Shown here one piece after another: positions 1 to 8,933 of a DNA stretch of 45,810 nt. The DNA is from Methylotenera_A sp046594885. GTDB lineage: Bacteria > Pseudomonadota > Gammaproteobacteria > Burkholderiales > Methylophilaceae. Numbering within the stretch: the first letter of the stretch is position 1; each line of letters starts with the position of its first letter. The stretch covers positions 1 through 45,810 of the forward strand of contig JBKJRD010000075.1 in assembly GCA_046594885.1 (NCBI GenBank), written 5' to 3'. Position numbers and translations under genes: made by a program. The notes beneath the pieces were generated by a model. The model was not told the origin of the DNA and made no database searches. It saw only the letters and a list, made by a program, of their open reading frames with translations.

Positions 1-730
1 ATTGGCCTAATAAAGGCAACATGGCAGCATTGCCTAAATGAAATAAAAGCAGGGTAATCGCTAATATAATTAATGGCTTAGATTGTGTGAATAGTTTAAG
101 GATTGAAATTGGCTTGCCTGTTGTCTTGCTTGATTCATCCATGCCACGCGCCACTGCATGATTGATATGTGCAGGATTAATTTGTAAAACAAAATAGATA
201 CTTAACACAGCTAACGCTGTCATTAATACAAATACGGCTACCAAGCCAAAATAGTAACCAAACAATCCTGCTAATACTGCGGCGGCCACGTTACCACCGT
301 GGTTGAATGCCTCATTCTTACCAAGTTGCTTGGTTAACCCTTCTTGGCCAACCAAGCCTAAGGTTAAAGCCATTACTGCTGGTGCAATAATCGCAGCCGC
401 TAAGCCTGTGCCAATTTGCGATGCAGCGGTTACATAAAACGTAGGCGAAAATAAGATTAAAAGTGAGCCCACAATAACGGCAATAGCCGCAATCATTACC
501 GCTAGACGCTTAAATTTTGTTGCATCAATTAACGCGCCAGCTGGCGTGGTAGCCAGCATCCCTGCAATGCCGCCAAGTGTTAGCACAAATCCAATTTGAT
601 CAGGTTGCCAACCTTTTCCCAGTAAAAATACGCCCAAAAAAGGCCCCAGTCCATCACGTACATCTGCCAAAGTAAAATTCAATGCAGATAGCGTTTTAAT
701 CGATTTTTGTTTTTTATTATCTAGCGTCAT
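1..730 (-). CDS. MFS transporter, N-terminal part (cut by window edge)
   Basis: Reading leftward from an ATG at 730, an open frame of 243 codons runs off the left edge without a stop. The start MTLDNKKQKSIKTLSALNFT is followed by a long hydrophobic protein with about six predicted membrane helices. The loop after helix 2 (PAGALIDATKFKR) resembles the conserved major facilitator loop between helices 2 and 3. About residues 200-220 form the hydrophilic central linker expected between the two six-helix halves, so roughly the C-terminal half is missing. The substrate cannot be told. It lies downstream of argG on the same strand, but a strong hairpin separates them, so it is probably transcribed on its own. 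Family call confident, substrate unknown. Confidence 0.8.
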   Translation of the reverse strand, partial: MTLDNKKQKSIKTLSALNFTLADVRDGLGPFLGVFLLGKGWQPDQIGFVLTLGGIAGMLATTPAGALIDATKFKRLAVMIAAIAVIVGSLLILFSPTFYVTAASQIGTGLAAAIIAPAVMALTLGLVGQEGLTKQLGKNEAFNHGGNVAAAVLAGLFGYYFGLVAVFVLMTALAVLSIYFVLQINPAHINHAVARGMDESSKTTGKPISILKLFTQSKPLIILAITLLLFHLGNAAMLPLLGQ

Positions 731-760
731 TGATTTACTCCATTGGTATTAACGGTTATT

Positions 761-790
761 AAAAAACGCTCAGTTAGTTGAGCGTTTTTT
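761..790 (-). terminator. Intrinsic terminator after argG
   Basis: A perfect 12-bp stem (aaaaaacgctca / tgagcgtttttt) with a 6-nt loop, flanked by an A-run on one side and a T-run on the other. It lies between the argG stop at 864 and the MFS start at 730. It would end leftward transcription of the arginine operon. Confidence 0.85.
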
Positions 791-863
791 AGCGTCAGAT
801 GAGCTGCTTAATTCATTGCAAGCCAAGACAAACAATTGAATTAAAGCACGTAAAGCTCAATAG

Positions 864-2114
864 TTAACGATTATTTTTAGTGCGCAAATTAGCTGCAATG
901 CGCATTCTTAAAGCGTTTAGCTTGATAAAGCCACCCGCATCTTTTTGATCATAAGCGCCATGGTCATCTTCAAAAGTGGCAATCGTTGAATCAAACAGCG
1001 AGTTGGTTTTACTATCGCGCCCAGCAATTATCACATTACCCTTATAAAGCTTGACGCGCACCCAGCCATTCACTGAGCTTTGCGTATGATCAATCAGCGT
1101 TTGCAAAGCCATACGTTCTGGGCTCCACCAATAACCGTTGTAAATCATACTGGCATAGCGTGGCATTAAATCATCTTTTAAATGCGCCACTTCACGATCT
1201 AAGGTAATGCTTTCTATGGCACGATGTGCTTTGAGCATAATCGTACCGCCTGGCGTTTCATAGCAACCGCGCGATTTCATGCCTACATAGCGATTTTCTA
1301 CCAAATCTAAACGGCCAATACCGTGCTTACCACCGATTTTGTTCAGATGTGCTAATAGTTCATGTGGCTTCATCGCTTCGCCATTCAAAGAAACTGGGTC
1401 GCCATTCACATATTCAATGTCTAAATACTCTGCTGCATCAGGCGCTTTTTCTGGGCTAACGCTCCAGCGCCACATAGACTCTTCGGCTTCTGCCGCCGGG
1501 TTTTCAAGATGGCGGCCCTCATAAGAAATATGCAGCAAATTGGCATCCATGCTATATGGACTGCCGCCTTGTTTATGCTTCATTTCCACAGGAATGCTGT
1601 GCATTTCTGCGTACGCCATCAATTTTTCACGGCTGAGCAAATCCCACTCACGCCATGGCGCAATAATTTGAATATTGGGGTTCAGTGCATAGGCACCCAA
1701 TTCAAAACGCACTTGATCATTACCTTTTCCGGTTGCGCCGTGAGAAATCGCATCCGCATTCGTTTCCGCCGCGATTTCAATTAAGCGTTTAGCGATTAAT
1801 GGACGCGCGATTGAAGTGCCTAATAAGTATTCACCCTCATACACAGTATTGGCGCGAAACATCGGAAACACAAAATCACGCACAAATTCTTCACGCACAT
1901 CGTCAATATAAATCTCTTTAACGCCAGCCGCTTTGGCTTTAGCGCGCGCTGGTTCTAATTCTTCACCTTGACCTAAATCGGCAGTGAAAGTCACTACCTC
2001 GCATTGGTATTCGTCTTGTAGCCATTTCAAAATGACAGACGTGTCTAAGCCGCCCGAGTAAGCCAAAACGACTTTATTCACATGTTTTTTTACTGATTTT
2101 TTTTCTGTACTCAT
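864..2114 (-). CDS. argG: Argininosuccinate synthase
   Basis: Cytoplasmic enzyme that condenses citrulline and aspartate using ATP to give argininosuccinate, the penultimate arginine step. The 416-residue protein has the ATP-pyrophosphatase P-loop SGGLDTS at residues 20-26 and the family segments GATGKGNDQVRFE and SPYSMDANLLHISYEG. Length is normal for the class (about 400-450). The ATG at 2114 follows argF by 15 nt and has AAGGAA about 11 nt upstream. It is the last gene of a leftward argD-argF-argG operon ended by the hairpin at 761-790. argH, the following step, is not in the window. Confidence 0.97.
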   Translation of the reverse strand: MSTEKKSVKKHVNKVVLAYSGGLDTSVILKWLQDEYQCEVVTFTADLGQGEELEPARAKAKAAGVKEIYIDDVREEFVRDFVFPMFRANTVYEGEYLLGTSIARPLIAKRLIEIAAETNADAISHGATGKGNDQVRFELGAYALNPNIQIIAPWREWDLLSREKLMAYAEMHSIPVEMKHKQGGSPYSMDANLLHISYEGRHLENPAAEAEESMWRWSVSPEKAPDAAEYLDIEYVNGDPVSLNGEAMKPHELLAHLNKIGGKHGIGRLDLVENRYVGMKSRGCYETPGGTIMLKAHRAIESITLDREVAHLKDDLMPRYASMIYNGYWWSPERMALQTLIDHTQSSVNGWVRVKLYKGNVIIAGRDSKTNSLFDSTIATFEDDHGAYDQKDAGGFIKLNALRMRIAANLRTKNNR

Positions 2115-2129
2115 TACGCTAACTTTTCC

Positions 2130-3050
2130 TTAATTAACTTTGCCCAACAGCAAATATTCCATTAATGCTTTTTGCACGTGTAGGCGGTTTTCTGCCTCTT
2201 CCCACACCACACTTTGCAGCCCATCAATTACATCAGCAGCCACTTCTTCGCCGCGATGCGCTGGCAAACAATGCATAAAAACTGCGTCTCTAGCGGCCAC
2301 TTTCATCATATCGCTATCCACCTGCCAATCAGCGAAATCGCGCATGCGCTCTTCATTTTCGGCTTCAAAACCCATGCTGGTCCACACATCAGTCGTCACT
2401 AAATCAGCACCGCGCGCGGCTTCCATTGGGTCTGCGAATGTTTCAAAATGATCATCGCCGTATAAATTGGCGCGCTCCACTTCTACTTCGTATCCAGGCG
2501 GGGTTGATACATGCACATTAAAATCCAATAACTCCGCTGCTTGCAACCATGTATTGCAGACATTATTGCTGTCCCCTATCCACGCAACTGTTTTGCCTTG
2601 TATAGAGCCTTTTTGTTCAATAAAGGTAAAAATGTCTGCCAAAATCTGGCATGGGTGATATTCATTGGTTAGGCCATTAATTACGGGCACGCGCGAATTA
2701 GCGGCAAAACGCTCAATAATATCCTGCTCAAAGGTGCGTATCATCACGATATCTGACATACGTGAAATCACTTGCGCGGCGTCTTCAACTGGCTCGCCTC
2801 GCCCCAATTGCGAATCACGCGTGTTTAGATAAATGGCCGAACCGCCCAACTGATGCATGCCCGCTTCAAACGACAGGCGTGTACGCGTGCTGGCCTTTTC
2901 AAAAATCATCACCAAAGTACGATCTTGCAAAGGCCAATATTGCTGATAGGTCTTAAATTGTTGCTTTATCCATTTAGTGCGCGCGAATATATGATTTAAC
3001 TCATCCGTGGTTAAATCATTGAATTGCAGAAAATGTTTTATATCAGCCAT
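2130..3050 (-). CDS. argF: Ornithine carbamoyltransferase
   Basis: Makes citrulline from ornithine and carbamoyl phosphate in the cytoplasm. The 306-residue product carries the carbamoyl-phosphate motif STRTR, the HPCQ motif (HPCQILADI), the ornithine-side motif DSNNVCNTW and the HCLPAHRGEEV signature near the C-terminus, all diagnostic of anabolic OTCases. A longer frame opens two codons earlier at a TTG (3056). The ATG at 3050 (MADIKHFLQF) is the more likely start. It sits 37 nt after argD and 15 nt before argG, so it is co-transcribed with both. Confidence 0.96.
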   Translation of the reverse strand: MADIKHFLQFNDLTTDELNHIFARTKWIKQQFKTYQQYWPLQDRTLVMIFEKASTRTRLSFEAGMHQLGGSAIYLNTRDSQLGRGEPVEDAAQVISRMSDIVMIRTFEQDIIERFAANSRVPVINGLTNEYHPCQILADIFTFIEQKGSIQGKTVAWIGDSNNVCNTWLQAAELLDFNVHVSTPPGYEVEVERANLYGDDHFETFADPMEAARGADLVTTDVWTSMGFEAENEERMRDFADWQVDSDMMKVAARDAVFMHCLPAHRGEEVAADVIDGLQSVVWEEAENRLHVQKALMEYLLLGKVN

Positions 3051-3087
3051 ATTCAATACTCAAATTTCTTGATTGCTCACTTAAAAT

Positions 3088-4281
3088 TTATTGGCTTAAA
3101 AATTGTTTAATTAATTGAGATAAACGTGCAACCAATTCAAGCGATTCCGTTTCATTGATGACCAGCGGTGGCAATAAACGCACTACTTTTTCGGCGGTCA
3201 CGTTAATTAATAATTTCTCGCTTAGCGCCATATGCACTATTTCAGCACAAGGCTTGCTTAACTCTATGCCAATCATCAAGCCTGCGTGACGAATCGCCAT
3301 AACGCCTTGCGTATCTGCCAATTCTGCTTTTAGTTGATCACAAATCAAATCACCCATTTTCAACGCATTTTCTCGCAGATTTTCATCTTTTATGGCATTT
3401 AAAGTGGTTAAGCCAGCAATTGACGCAAGTGGATTGCCGCCAAACGTAGAGCCGTGTTTGCCGTAAGTAAAGGTTTCCGCTGCTAAACCTTTAGCTAAGC
3501 ATGCGCCAATTGGCACGCCAGAACCTAAGCCCTTGGCCAAAGTCATCACATCTGGCATGACGCCAGTATGCTGAAACGCAAACCAAGCGCCTGTGCGACC
3601 AATGCCACTTTGCACTTCATCTAACATCATTAGCCAGCCATTTTCATCGCAAATGCTACGCAAACCTTGAAAGTAGCTTTCTAAACTGGCAGGAATATGG
3701 ATGCCACCTTCGCCTTGAATTGGCTCAACCAAAATCGCCACCACATTATTTTTGCGCGATGCGATTTGCTTAATCGCATCCAAATCATCGTAGGGTACGC
3801 GGATAAAACCAGACACCAGCGGTTCAAAACCCGCTTGCGCTTTGCGATTACCCGTTGCCGAAAGTGTCGCCATTGTACGGCCATGAAAGGAGCGCTCCAT
3901 GACAATAATTTCAGGATTTTCAATACCTTTATTATGCGCATAAAGACGTGCCAGCTTAATACTGGCTTCATTCGCTTCACAACCTGAGTTACAGAAAAAC
4001 ACTTTATCCATGCCAGATATTTCAGCTAACTTAGTCGCTAAATTTTCTTGCTCGGCGATATGATAAATATTCGACACATGGATTAATTTAGCCGCTTGTT
4101 CAGAAATAGCTTTCACTAATTTTGGATGTGCATGCCCAAGACCATTTACCGCTACACCAGAAAGCGCATCTAAATATTGATTGCCTTGCTCGTCCCACAG
4201 CCATACGCCTTCACCCCTAACAAAAGTGACTGGTTGACGGTTGTAAGTATTCATTAAATGACTATTGATCAAATTAGACAT
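3088..4281 (-). CDS. argD: Acetylornithine aminotransferase
   Basis: PLP-dependent class III aminotransferase that converts N-acetylglutamate semialdehyde to N-acetylornithine, and often also serves as succinyldiaminopimelate aminotransferase in lysine synthesis. The 397-residue protein has the PLP phosphate-binding segment CNSGCEANEASIKLAR (about 97-112), the LDEVQSGIGRTG motif with Asp221, and the Schiff-base Lys250 in TLAKGLGSGVPIGA. Length is normal for ArgD. It is the first gene of the leftward argDFG operon, so the promoter should lie between 4282 and about 4360. That stretch is AT-rich, and I could not pick a clear -35/-10 pair in it. Confidence 0.95.
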   Translation of the reverse strand: MSNLINSHLMNTYNRQPVTFVRGEGVWLWDEQGNQYLDALSGVAVNGLGHAHPKLVKAISEQAAKLIHVSNIYHIAEQENLATKLAEISGMDKVFFCNSGCEANEASIKLARLYAHNKGIENPEIIVMERSFHGRTMATLSATGNRKAQAGFEPLVSGFIRVPYDDLDAIKQIASRKNNVVAILVEPIQGEGGIHIPASLESYFQGLRSICDENGWLMMLDEVQSGIGRTGAWFAFQHTGVMPDVMTLAKGLGSGVPIGACLAKGLAAETFTYGKHGSTFGGNPLASIAGLTTLNAIKDENLRENALKMGDLICDQLKAELADTQGVMAIRHAGLMIGIELSKPCAEIVHMALSEKLLINVTAEKVVRLLPPLVINETESLELVARLSQLIKQFLSQ

Positions 4282-4360
4282 CGTTTATTTCTACTCTAAA
4301 TATAAAAATTATCAACAAAAAAATTTGGCATTATGCTTTAAAAGACATTCAAAACCAAAA

Positions 4361-4388
4361 AAACAAAACGGCGGCTAAGGCCGCCGTT
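4361..4388 (-). terminator. Intrinsic terminator after the PuuD-like gene
   Basis: A 9-bp GC-rich stem (aacggcggc / gccgccgtt, 4367-4388) with a 4-nt loop. On the minus strand it is followed by the T-rich run TTGTTTTTTTGG. It lies just past the stop at 4405 and insulates the argD promoter region from the upstream gene. Confidence 0.85.
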
Positions 4389-4404
4389 ATTGCCTTAATC
4401 GTGA

Positions 4405-4896
4405 TTACAGCCCTAACACTGCGCGGTGTGTTAATCCATTTGCCATAAAAAATAACATGGGAATTGACAGCATCATATTGGTGCGTGATGCCAGCATCGC
4501 AATGCGGCGCGCTTTAGCTTTGGCCGCATCATCCGCTGGCACTAAACCTAATATTTTCTGTTGGTTTGGCCAAATTAGCACCCAAACATTGAACAACATG
4601 ATGGTGCCCAACCAAGCACCAATACCAATGCCCTCATAGCCATTACGCAACAAAAATGCATCCGTGAAACCAGCGCCTAATAAACCTGCGCCTGCAATCC
4701 ATGTGACAAGCGCAGACCAGCGGAACCAAAATAGCGCACGTGGTGCAACATGTTTGGTGATGCCTGCAGCTGTTCCATCTGCCGCGGCATCTTTCAATGC
4801 GGCCATTTGCACCAAATTAAAATAATACAGTAAACCAACCCAAGTAATGCCCGACAACAGATGGATCCAGCGCACAATTCCAGACATCATTTCCAT
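4405..4896 (-). CDS. PuuD-like (urate hydroxylase N-terminal domain type) membrane protein
   Basis: A 163-residue integral membrane protein with about four helices. The first helix contains a His (WIHLLSGITWVGLLYYFNLV), another motif is HVAPRALFWFRWSALVTW, and later segments are GAWLGTIMLFNVWVLIWPNQQK and SRTNMMLSIPMLFFMANGL. This matches the membrane domain of the PuuD/COG3748 family (family knowledge, not searched). Stand-alone copies lack the C-terminal cytochrome c domain of PuuD, and their function is not established. I place the start at the ATG at 4896, not an upstream ATG at 4911, because 4896 begins 1 nt after the stop of a 34-codon ORF that carries the good ribosome-binding site. 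Its translation is therefore probably coupled. It ends at a terminator. Confidence 0.75.
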   Translation of the reverse strand: MEMMSGIVRWIHLLSGITWVGLLYYFNLVQMAALKDAAADGTAAGITKHVAPRALFWFRWSALVTWIAGAGLLGAGFTDAFLLRNGYEGIGIGAWLGTIMLFNVWVLIWPNQQKILGLVPADDAAKAKARRIAMLASRTNMMLSIPMLFFMANGLTHRAVLGL

Positions 4897-4897
4897 T

Positions 4898-5002
4898 TTA
4901 AACGCCCGCAATCAAAAAGTTTTTAAGGAAAAACACCAGTACAAATGTCAGAATCAGCCCAGAAATAATCGTGCCCGCAACAGATTCAAGTGGATTTTTC
5001 AT
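4898..5002 (-). CDS. Small single-helix membrane protein (34 aa), coupled to the PuuD-like gene
   Basis: The minus-strand ATG at 5002 is preceded by AGGGAG with 8 nt spacing, the best Shine-Dalgarno site in the neighbourhood. It opens a 34-codon frame starting MKNPLESVAGTIISGLILTF and ending in TAA at 4898-4900. Residues about 9-33 form one hydrophobic helix (GTIISGLILTFVLVFFL) flanked by a Lys. The next gene's ATG follows after a single nucleotide. The downstream gene has no ribosome-binding site of its own, so the small ORF is probably real and may be a subunit or leader for it. I recognise no family. Confidence 0.6.
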   Translation of the reverse strand: MKNPLESVAGTIISGLILTFVLVFFLKNFLIAGV

Positions 5003-5516
5003 GATAATTGCTCCCTGATAATTGCTTAAGTATGACGCAGTTATAATTGCTTACTTTACAAGGCTTGAGATTAGCTTAAAAGCTATTTTTTAGCAAGAAT
5101 TTGACACGAATTAACGGCTAATTTTGCGCAATTATGCTTTGTATTCAAATCGGTATAGAATTTTCCGATTAATTAATGTTCAACGATTGGATATTAAAAT
5201 TATTTTATGAATACTTATTCCAGATTGCTATTAATCATATAACAATCTAATCAACAATCTGATGTTTAAGGTAATTGTACTGACACAAAATGCCGCTTAT
5301 TCATTGGCTGAGTTTTCTTTTTAAGTAGCATCCAAATGCGTTGGTGGCTTCATATTTAATTTAAATTTCTGAAGTTGTTTTTAGCAATCCCTATCCATTA
5401 GAAAGCGGCTAAAAACATGATCAGTTGTGGTATTGTCGGCAAATACAACCGCATTAAACGTGACTATAAAAAATGACTCCCTCCACCAAAACTCTTCCTT
5501 TCAAAGTATTACCTTT
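5003..5516. other. Intergenic region, 514 nt, divergent promoters expected
   Basis: AT-rich spacer between the leftward small membrane ORF and the rightward EamA gene. It should hold both promoters. I see no tRNA, repeat or convincing hairpin, and only very short ORFs without ribosome-binding sites. A GTG at 5427 opens the EamA frame earlier, but those 30 residues are hydrophilic and unlike the family. Confidence 0.6.
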
Positions 5517-6386
5517 ATGAAGCTGCCTAATTTAGGCAGCTTATGGATGCTTGTTGCAGCACTTGGCTTTGCGGTGATGGGCGCGTTAGTTAAAGTGGGT
5601 TCAACTAAATTTAGTAGCGCAGAATTGGTTTTTTATCGCTCGCTTTTTGGCTTATTCGCCATTTACGCTTATATTTTTGCGCAAAAGTTACCGTTAACTA
5701 CACCCGTACTAAGCAAGCAAATATCACGCGCTGTAGTCGGTTTTGCCTCTTTAGTTTTATTCTTTTACGCAATTGCACATTTACCTTTGGCGACGGCCGT
5801 CACGCTTAATTACACCTCCGCCTTATTTTTGGCGTTACTGATGCCGTTAATGTTGCACGAAAAACCGAAACCAATCTTATATGCCATGGTGCTATTGGGC
5901 TTTATAGGCGTAGTGTTGTTGTTAAAGCCCAGCTTCGCCAAACAAGATTTAATCGCTGGTGCAGTGGGATTGCTTTCTGGGTTGGGTGCGGCATTTGCGT
6001 ATGTGCATGTGAAACAATTGGGTAATTTAGGCGAGCCAGATTGGCGCACCGTATTTTACTTCACGCTCATTTCAACTATCGCCAGCGGCTTTTGGATGCT
6101 CATACAAACCTACACGCCACTGACTTGGCAAGATATGCCAACATTGTTAGGCTTAGGCGTTTCCGCCACGATTGGGCAACTTGCTATGACGCGCGCCTAC
6201 CGCACGGGCAAAACATTAATTGTAGCTAGCTTGGCTTACGCCACCGTCATATTTGCTAGCATTTTTGGCGTGCTTTTTTGGTATGAAACACTGTCCTTAT
6301 CTGAGTACTTTGCAATTGGCTTGATTATTTTTAGCGGCATTTTGAGTGTTAACTCAACCAAAAGTGGTGCTCAAAGTATTCAATAA
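5517..6386 (+). CDS. EamA/DMT-family permease
   Basis: A 289-residue inner-membrane protein with about ten predicted helices in two repeated EamA halves. The first begins GSLWMLVAALGFAVMGALVK, and the second starts around residue 150 (DLIAGAVGLLSGLGAAFAYV). Typical features are an early Phe/Tyr-Arg-Ser (ELVFYRSLFG) in helix 2 and a Pro-containing end of helix 4 (HEKPKP). Substrates in the family include amino acids, metabolites and drugs, and none can be assigned here. The frame opens at GTG 5427, but ATG 5517 (MKLPNLGSLW) matches the expected family start better. Ribosome binding is weak for both. It is monocistronic, ending at a strong hairpin. Confidence 0.85.
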   Translation: MKLPNLGSLWMLVAALGFAVMGALVKVGSTKFSSAELVFYRSLFGLFAIYAYIFAQKLPLTTPVLSKQISRAVVGFASLVLFFYAIAHLPLATAVTLNYTSALFLALLMPLMLHEKPKPILYAMVLLGFIGVVLLLKPSFAKQDLIAGAVGLLSGLGAAFAYVHVKQLGNLGEPDWRTVFYFTLISTIASGFWMLIQTYTPLTWQDMPTLLGLGVSATIGQLAMTRAYRTGKTLIVASLAYATVIFASIFGVLFWYETLSLSEYFAIGLIIFSGILSVNSTKSGAQSIQ

Positions 6387-6418
6387 CGCAAAACTGATTA
6401 CACCGACAACCTAGAACC

Positions 6419-6449
6419 AAAACTTAACCCTTTTTTAGGGTTAAGTTTT
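6419..6449. terminator. Bidirectional terminator between convergent genes
   Basis: A perfect 12-bp stem (aaaacttaaccc / gggttaagtttt) with a 7-nt T-rich loop. It lies between the rightward EamA stop (6386) and the leftward regulator stop (6458). The A and T ends of the stem suit termination in both directions. Confidence 0.8.
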
Positions 6450-6457
6450 AATTTGCA

Positions 6458-7096
6458 TCAAGGGTCAATCAAGCCGCTTCGCATGGCAATGAGTGCAATT
6501 TCTGCTGAATTATTGGCGTTTAATTTTTGCTTGATATTATATAAATGCGTGCCAACTGTGCGCGGACTTAAAAATAAAGTTTCAGCAATCTCGTTGGTTG
6601 TTCTGCCTTTTGCCAACGACATAAACACTTCAAACTCGCGCTCACTTAATACATCAACTGGATTTTGTTCACCTGATAATTGCTGAATCGCCATTTGCTG
6701 CGCAATGCTCGCCTCAATATATTTTTTACCACTTGCCACGGTACGAATCGCTTTTATTAACTCTTCTGCGGCGCTACGCTTGGTTAAGTAACCCATCGCA
6801 CCAGCATTGAGCACGCGCTTAGGATGCACTGAATCTTCATGCGCCGATAGCACCAAAATTTTGGCATGGCTTTCCTTAGCCAAAATACGTTCTATGGCTT
6901 CCATACCGCCAATGCCAGGCATAGTGATATCCATCACCACCACATCTGGCTTATGTTCCATGTAGCGCTTAATTGCTGTTTCGCCATTTTCTGCTTCAGC
7001 AATCACTTTAATTTCGCTGGCCGACTCTAACAACATTTTAAAGCCCATACGCACCACCGCGTGGTCGTCTACAAGCATCACATTGATTGAATTCAT
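6458..7096 (-). CDS. NarL/FixJ-type response regulator
   Basis: A 212-residue two-domain regulator. The receiver domain (about 4-120) has the acidic pair Asp10/Asp11, the phospho-acceptor Asp56 in VVVMDITMPGIGG, the Ser in VLSAHED and the conserved Lys in YLTKRSA. A LuxR-type helix-turn-helix (about 148-205) has the signature LSEREFEVFMSLAKGRTTNE followed by LSPRTVGTHLYNIKQKL. AAAAGG lies 6 nt before ATG 7096. It is 40 nt downstream of the sensor kinase and is its likely partner. Target genes are unknown. Confidence 0.93.
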   Translation of the reverse strand: MNSINVMLVDDHAVVRMGFKMLLESASEIKVIAEAENGETAIKRYMEHKPDVVVMDITMPGIGGMEAIERILAKESHAKILVLSAHEDSVHPKRVLNAGAMGYLTKRSAAEELIKAIRTVASGKKYIEASIAQQMAIQQLSGEQNPVDVLSEREFEVFMSLAKGRTTNEIAETLFLSPRTVGTHLYNIKQKLNANNSAEIALIAMRSGLIDP

Positions 7097-7136
7097 TTAT
7101 CGCCTTTTGGTTGATGACTTAATTTAACTTTAACTA

Positions 7137-8927
7137 CTATTTAACTTTGACCACTTGCGGAATGCTAATACTAATGGTGGTTCCAGCTGATTTTTTGGCT
7201 GCATTTTTTGTATTTTGTTTGTTCGCTAACGGCGCATTAGGATCAGATTCTATATTAAAACTACCTTTAAAACCTTGCACACGCTCACGCATGCCCAGTA
7301 AGCCAAAATGATTGGTTTGATCTACTGCACTAATATCCATACCTTTTCCATCATCTTTAATCGTTAACTGCAAAGTACCCGATTTAGTTGCCGCCAATTT
7401 TATTTCTATGTTTTTTGCTTGTGCATGTTTAATGACGTTATTAATCGATTCTTGGACAATGCGATAGATATTAATATTTAAATTTTCACCTAAATTTTCC
7501 AGTTTGCCCGATAAATCGAGATGGATGGTCAGCTCTGGATGCTGTTTTTGTATATTGCTAATACTGTCTTTTAAAGTTTCAATTAAACCCAAATTATCCA
7601 GTGAGCCAGGGCGTAATTGTCGAATAATATTATGCATGCCATCGTAAATATGATTCGCCGCTGCCACAATCGTTTGCGCGCTGGCTTCAACTTCAGGCGC
7701 TTTTTCGCGGGTTTTATTGGCAATGGCCACCGCAAACGTCTTAATCGCGGTTACATATTGCCCCAACTCATCGTGCAATTCTCGTGACAAACTGCGGCGT
7801 TCATCTTCAATATGTTTTTGAATTAAATGCGTCATTTGGCGATTTTCTTCTAATTTATTTTCAGCTACTTCAGCTTTGCGCTCGGCAATTTCAGCGTGTT
7901 TACGCTCGGTAATATCGCGCATACTGCAAATATCGCCAATGAGTGCATTGGTCAAAGGGTCTATCAAGGGCGCTGCAGAAATAGACACATCAATAATGCG
8001 CCCATCGCGCGCGGTACGCTGTGTGTCATGATTCTCAACATTACGCTTATCGTTAATGGCGCGCATATTTTGCGCTAGATCCAGCTCTTCGCCTTTTGGA
8101 ATGAGGATGCTGGCCGATTTGCCAATGATATCTTCTGGAGCATAACCAAATATTTTCTGTGCTGCCGCATTCCAAAAAGAAATATTGCCGTTTAAATCGT
8201 GAATCATCATCGCATCTGCAGTTTGTTGCGCAATCAAAGCCAAACGCTGATTTTCGGCAGTGCTTTTTTGTAGCGATTCACCCATTAAGTTAAAGTTTTT
8301 TGCAATTGAATCAAACTCTGGCAAATCAAAATGCGGCAATCGCGTTGTTAAATCGCCCTGCTCCATTTGGTTAATGGCGATTAACATCGGCTGCAAAGGC
8401 CTTAACCAGTGGCCTAACATCCAATAGACTATAAAGTTTAGTAATACAAAAAACCCCAGCCCAACCCAAAATAAGACACGCATTTTGCTCCACGCTTCGC
8501 GAATGGCACCAGATGGGTTTGGCGTTACATCTAATTTACCAAAGCGGATTAAACGTGTCACAGATTTTTCATGCGGATTAAGCATCGCCTCAAACCATTG
8601 CGGCGGTGAAATATCAGCACGGTATTTTGAAGGCGGCGACTCAAAAATTAGAGCGCCACTAAGGTTGTAAAGATGAATTTCGTTGCTGCGCACATGGCCC
8701 AGATGCTCTAAAAAACGCCGCATGACATCGTGCGTATAACCCCATTCTGGGTTTTGGGTAGAGCTCACAATAACAGTATCTAACAATTGCACGGTCACTC
8801 TGGTTGCGGCTTCTACTCCTTCTTGAATAGAAGATTTGGTGCCTTTTATAATCACGTATCCAACACCCAGCATAAACAAAAACAGCAAGGCCGTGATTAA
8901 TAAATTCAGTCTAACGCGCAAACTCAT
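7137..8927 (-). CDS. PAS/HAMP sensor histidine kinase (HisKA_3 type)
   Basis: A 596-residue inner-membrane kinase. Order: helix 1 (about 8-28), periplasmic sensor (about 30-148), helix 2 (151-171), HAMP (about 172-225), PAS (about 228-345, ending CSMRDITERKHAE), coiled coil (about 340-375), HisKA_3 dimerisation with phospho-acceptor His385 in SRELHDELGQY, and HATPase_c with an N-box (IVQESINNVIKHAQAKNI) and G-box (DDGKGMD). This is the NarX/UhpB-like class that pairs with NarL-type regulators, in agreement with the downstream gene. The start lies 6 nt after the ppk2 stop with no visible ribosome-binding site, which suggests coupling. Odd: about 20 Ala/Lys/Asn-rich residues are inserted near the end of the ATPase domain (APLANKQNTKNAAKKSAG). 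The signal sensed is unknown. Confidence 0.92.
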   Translation of the reverse strand: MSLRVRLNLLITALLFLFMLGVGYVIIKGTKSSIQEGVEAATRVTVQLLDTVIVSSTQNPEWGYTHDVMRRFLEHLGHVRSNEIHLYNLSGALIFESPPSKYRADISPPQWFEAMLNPHEKSVTRLIRFGKLDVTPNPSGAIREAWSKMRVLFWVGLGFFVLLNFIVYWMLGHWLRPLQPMLIAINQMEQGDLTTRLPHFDLPEFDSIAKNFNLMGESLQKSTAENQRLALIAQQTADAMMIHDLNGNISFWNAAAQKIFGYAPEDIIGKSASILIPKGEELDLAQNMRAINDKRNVENHDTQRTARDGRIIDVSISAAPLIDPLTNALIGDICSMRDITERKHAEIAERKAEVAENKLEENRQMTHLIQKHIEDERRSLSRELHDELGQYVTAIKTFAVAIANKTREKAPEVEASAQTIVAAANHIYDGMHNIIRQLRPGSLDNLGLIETLKDSISNIQKQHPELTIHLDLSGKLENLGENLNINIYRIVQESINNVIKHAQAKNIEIKLAATKSGTLQLTIKDDGKGMDISAVDQTNHFGLLGMRERVQGFKGSFNIESDPNAPLANKQNTKNAAKKSAGTTISISIPQVVKVK

Positions 8928-8933
8928 GGCAGT

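Noticed and set aside
5101..5138. TTGACA as a -35 element for the EamA gene
   Set aside because: No -10 at 15-19 nt; the nearest candidates are at 12 or 26 nt.
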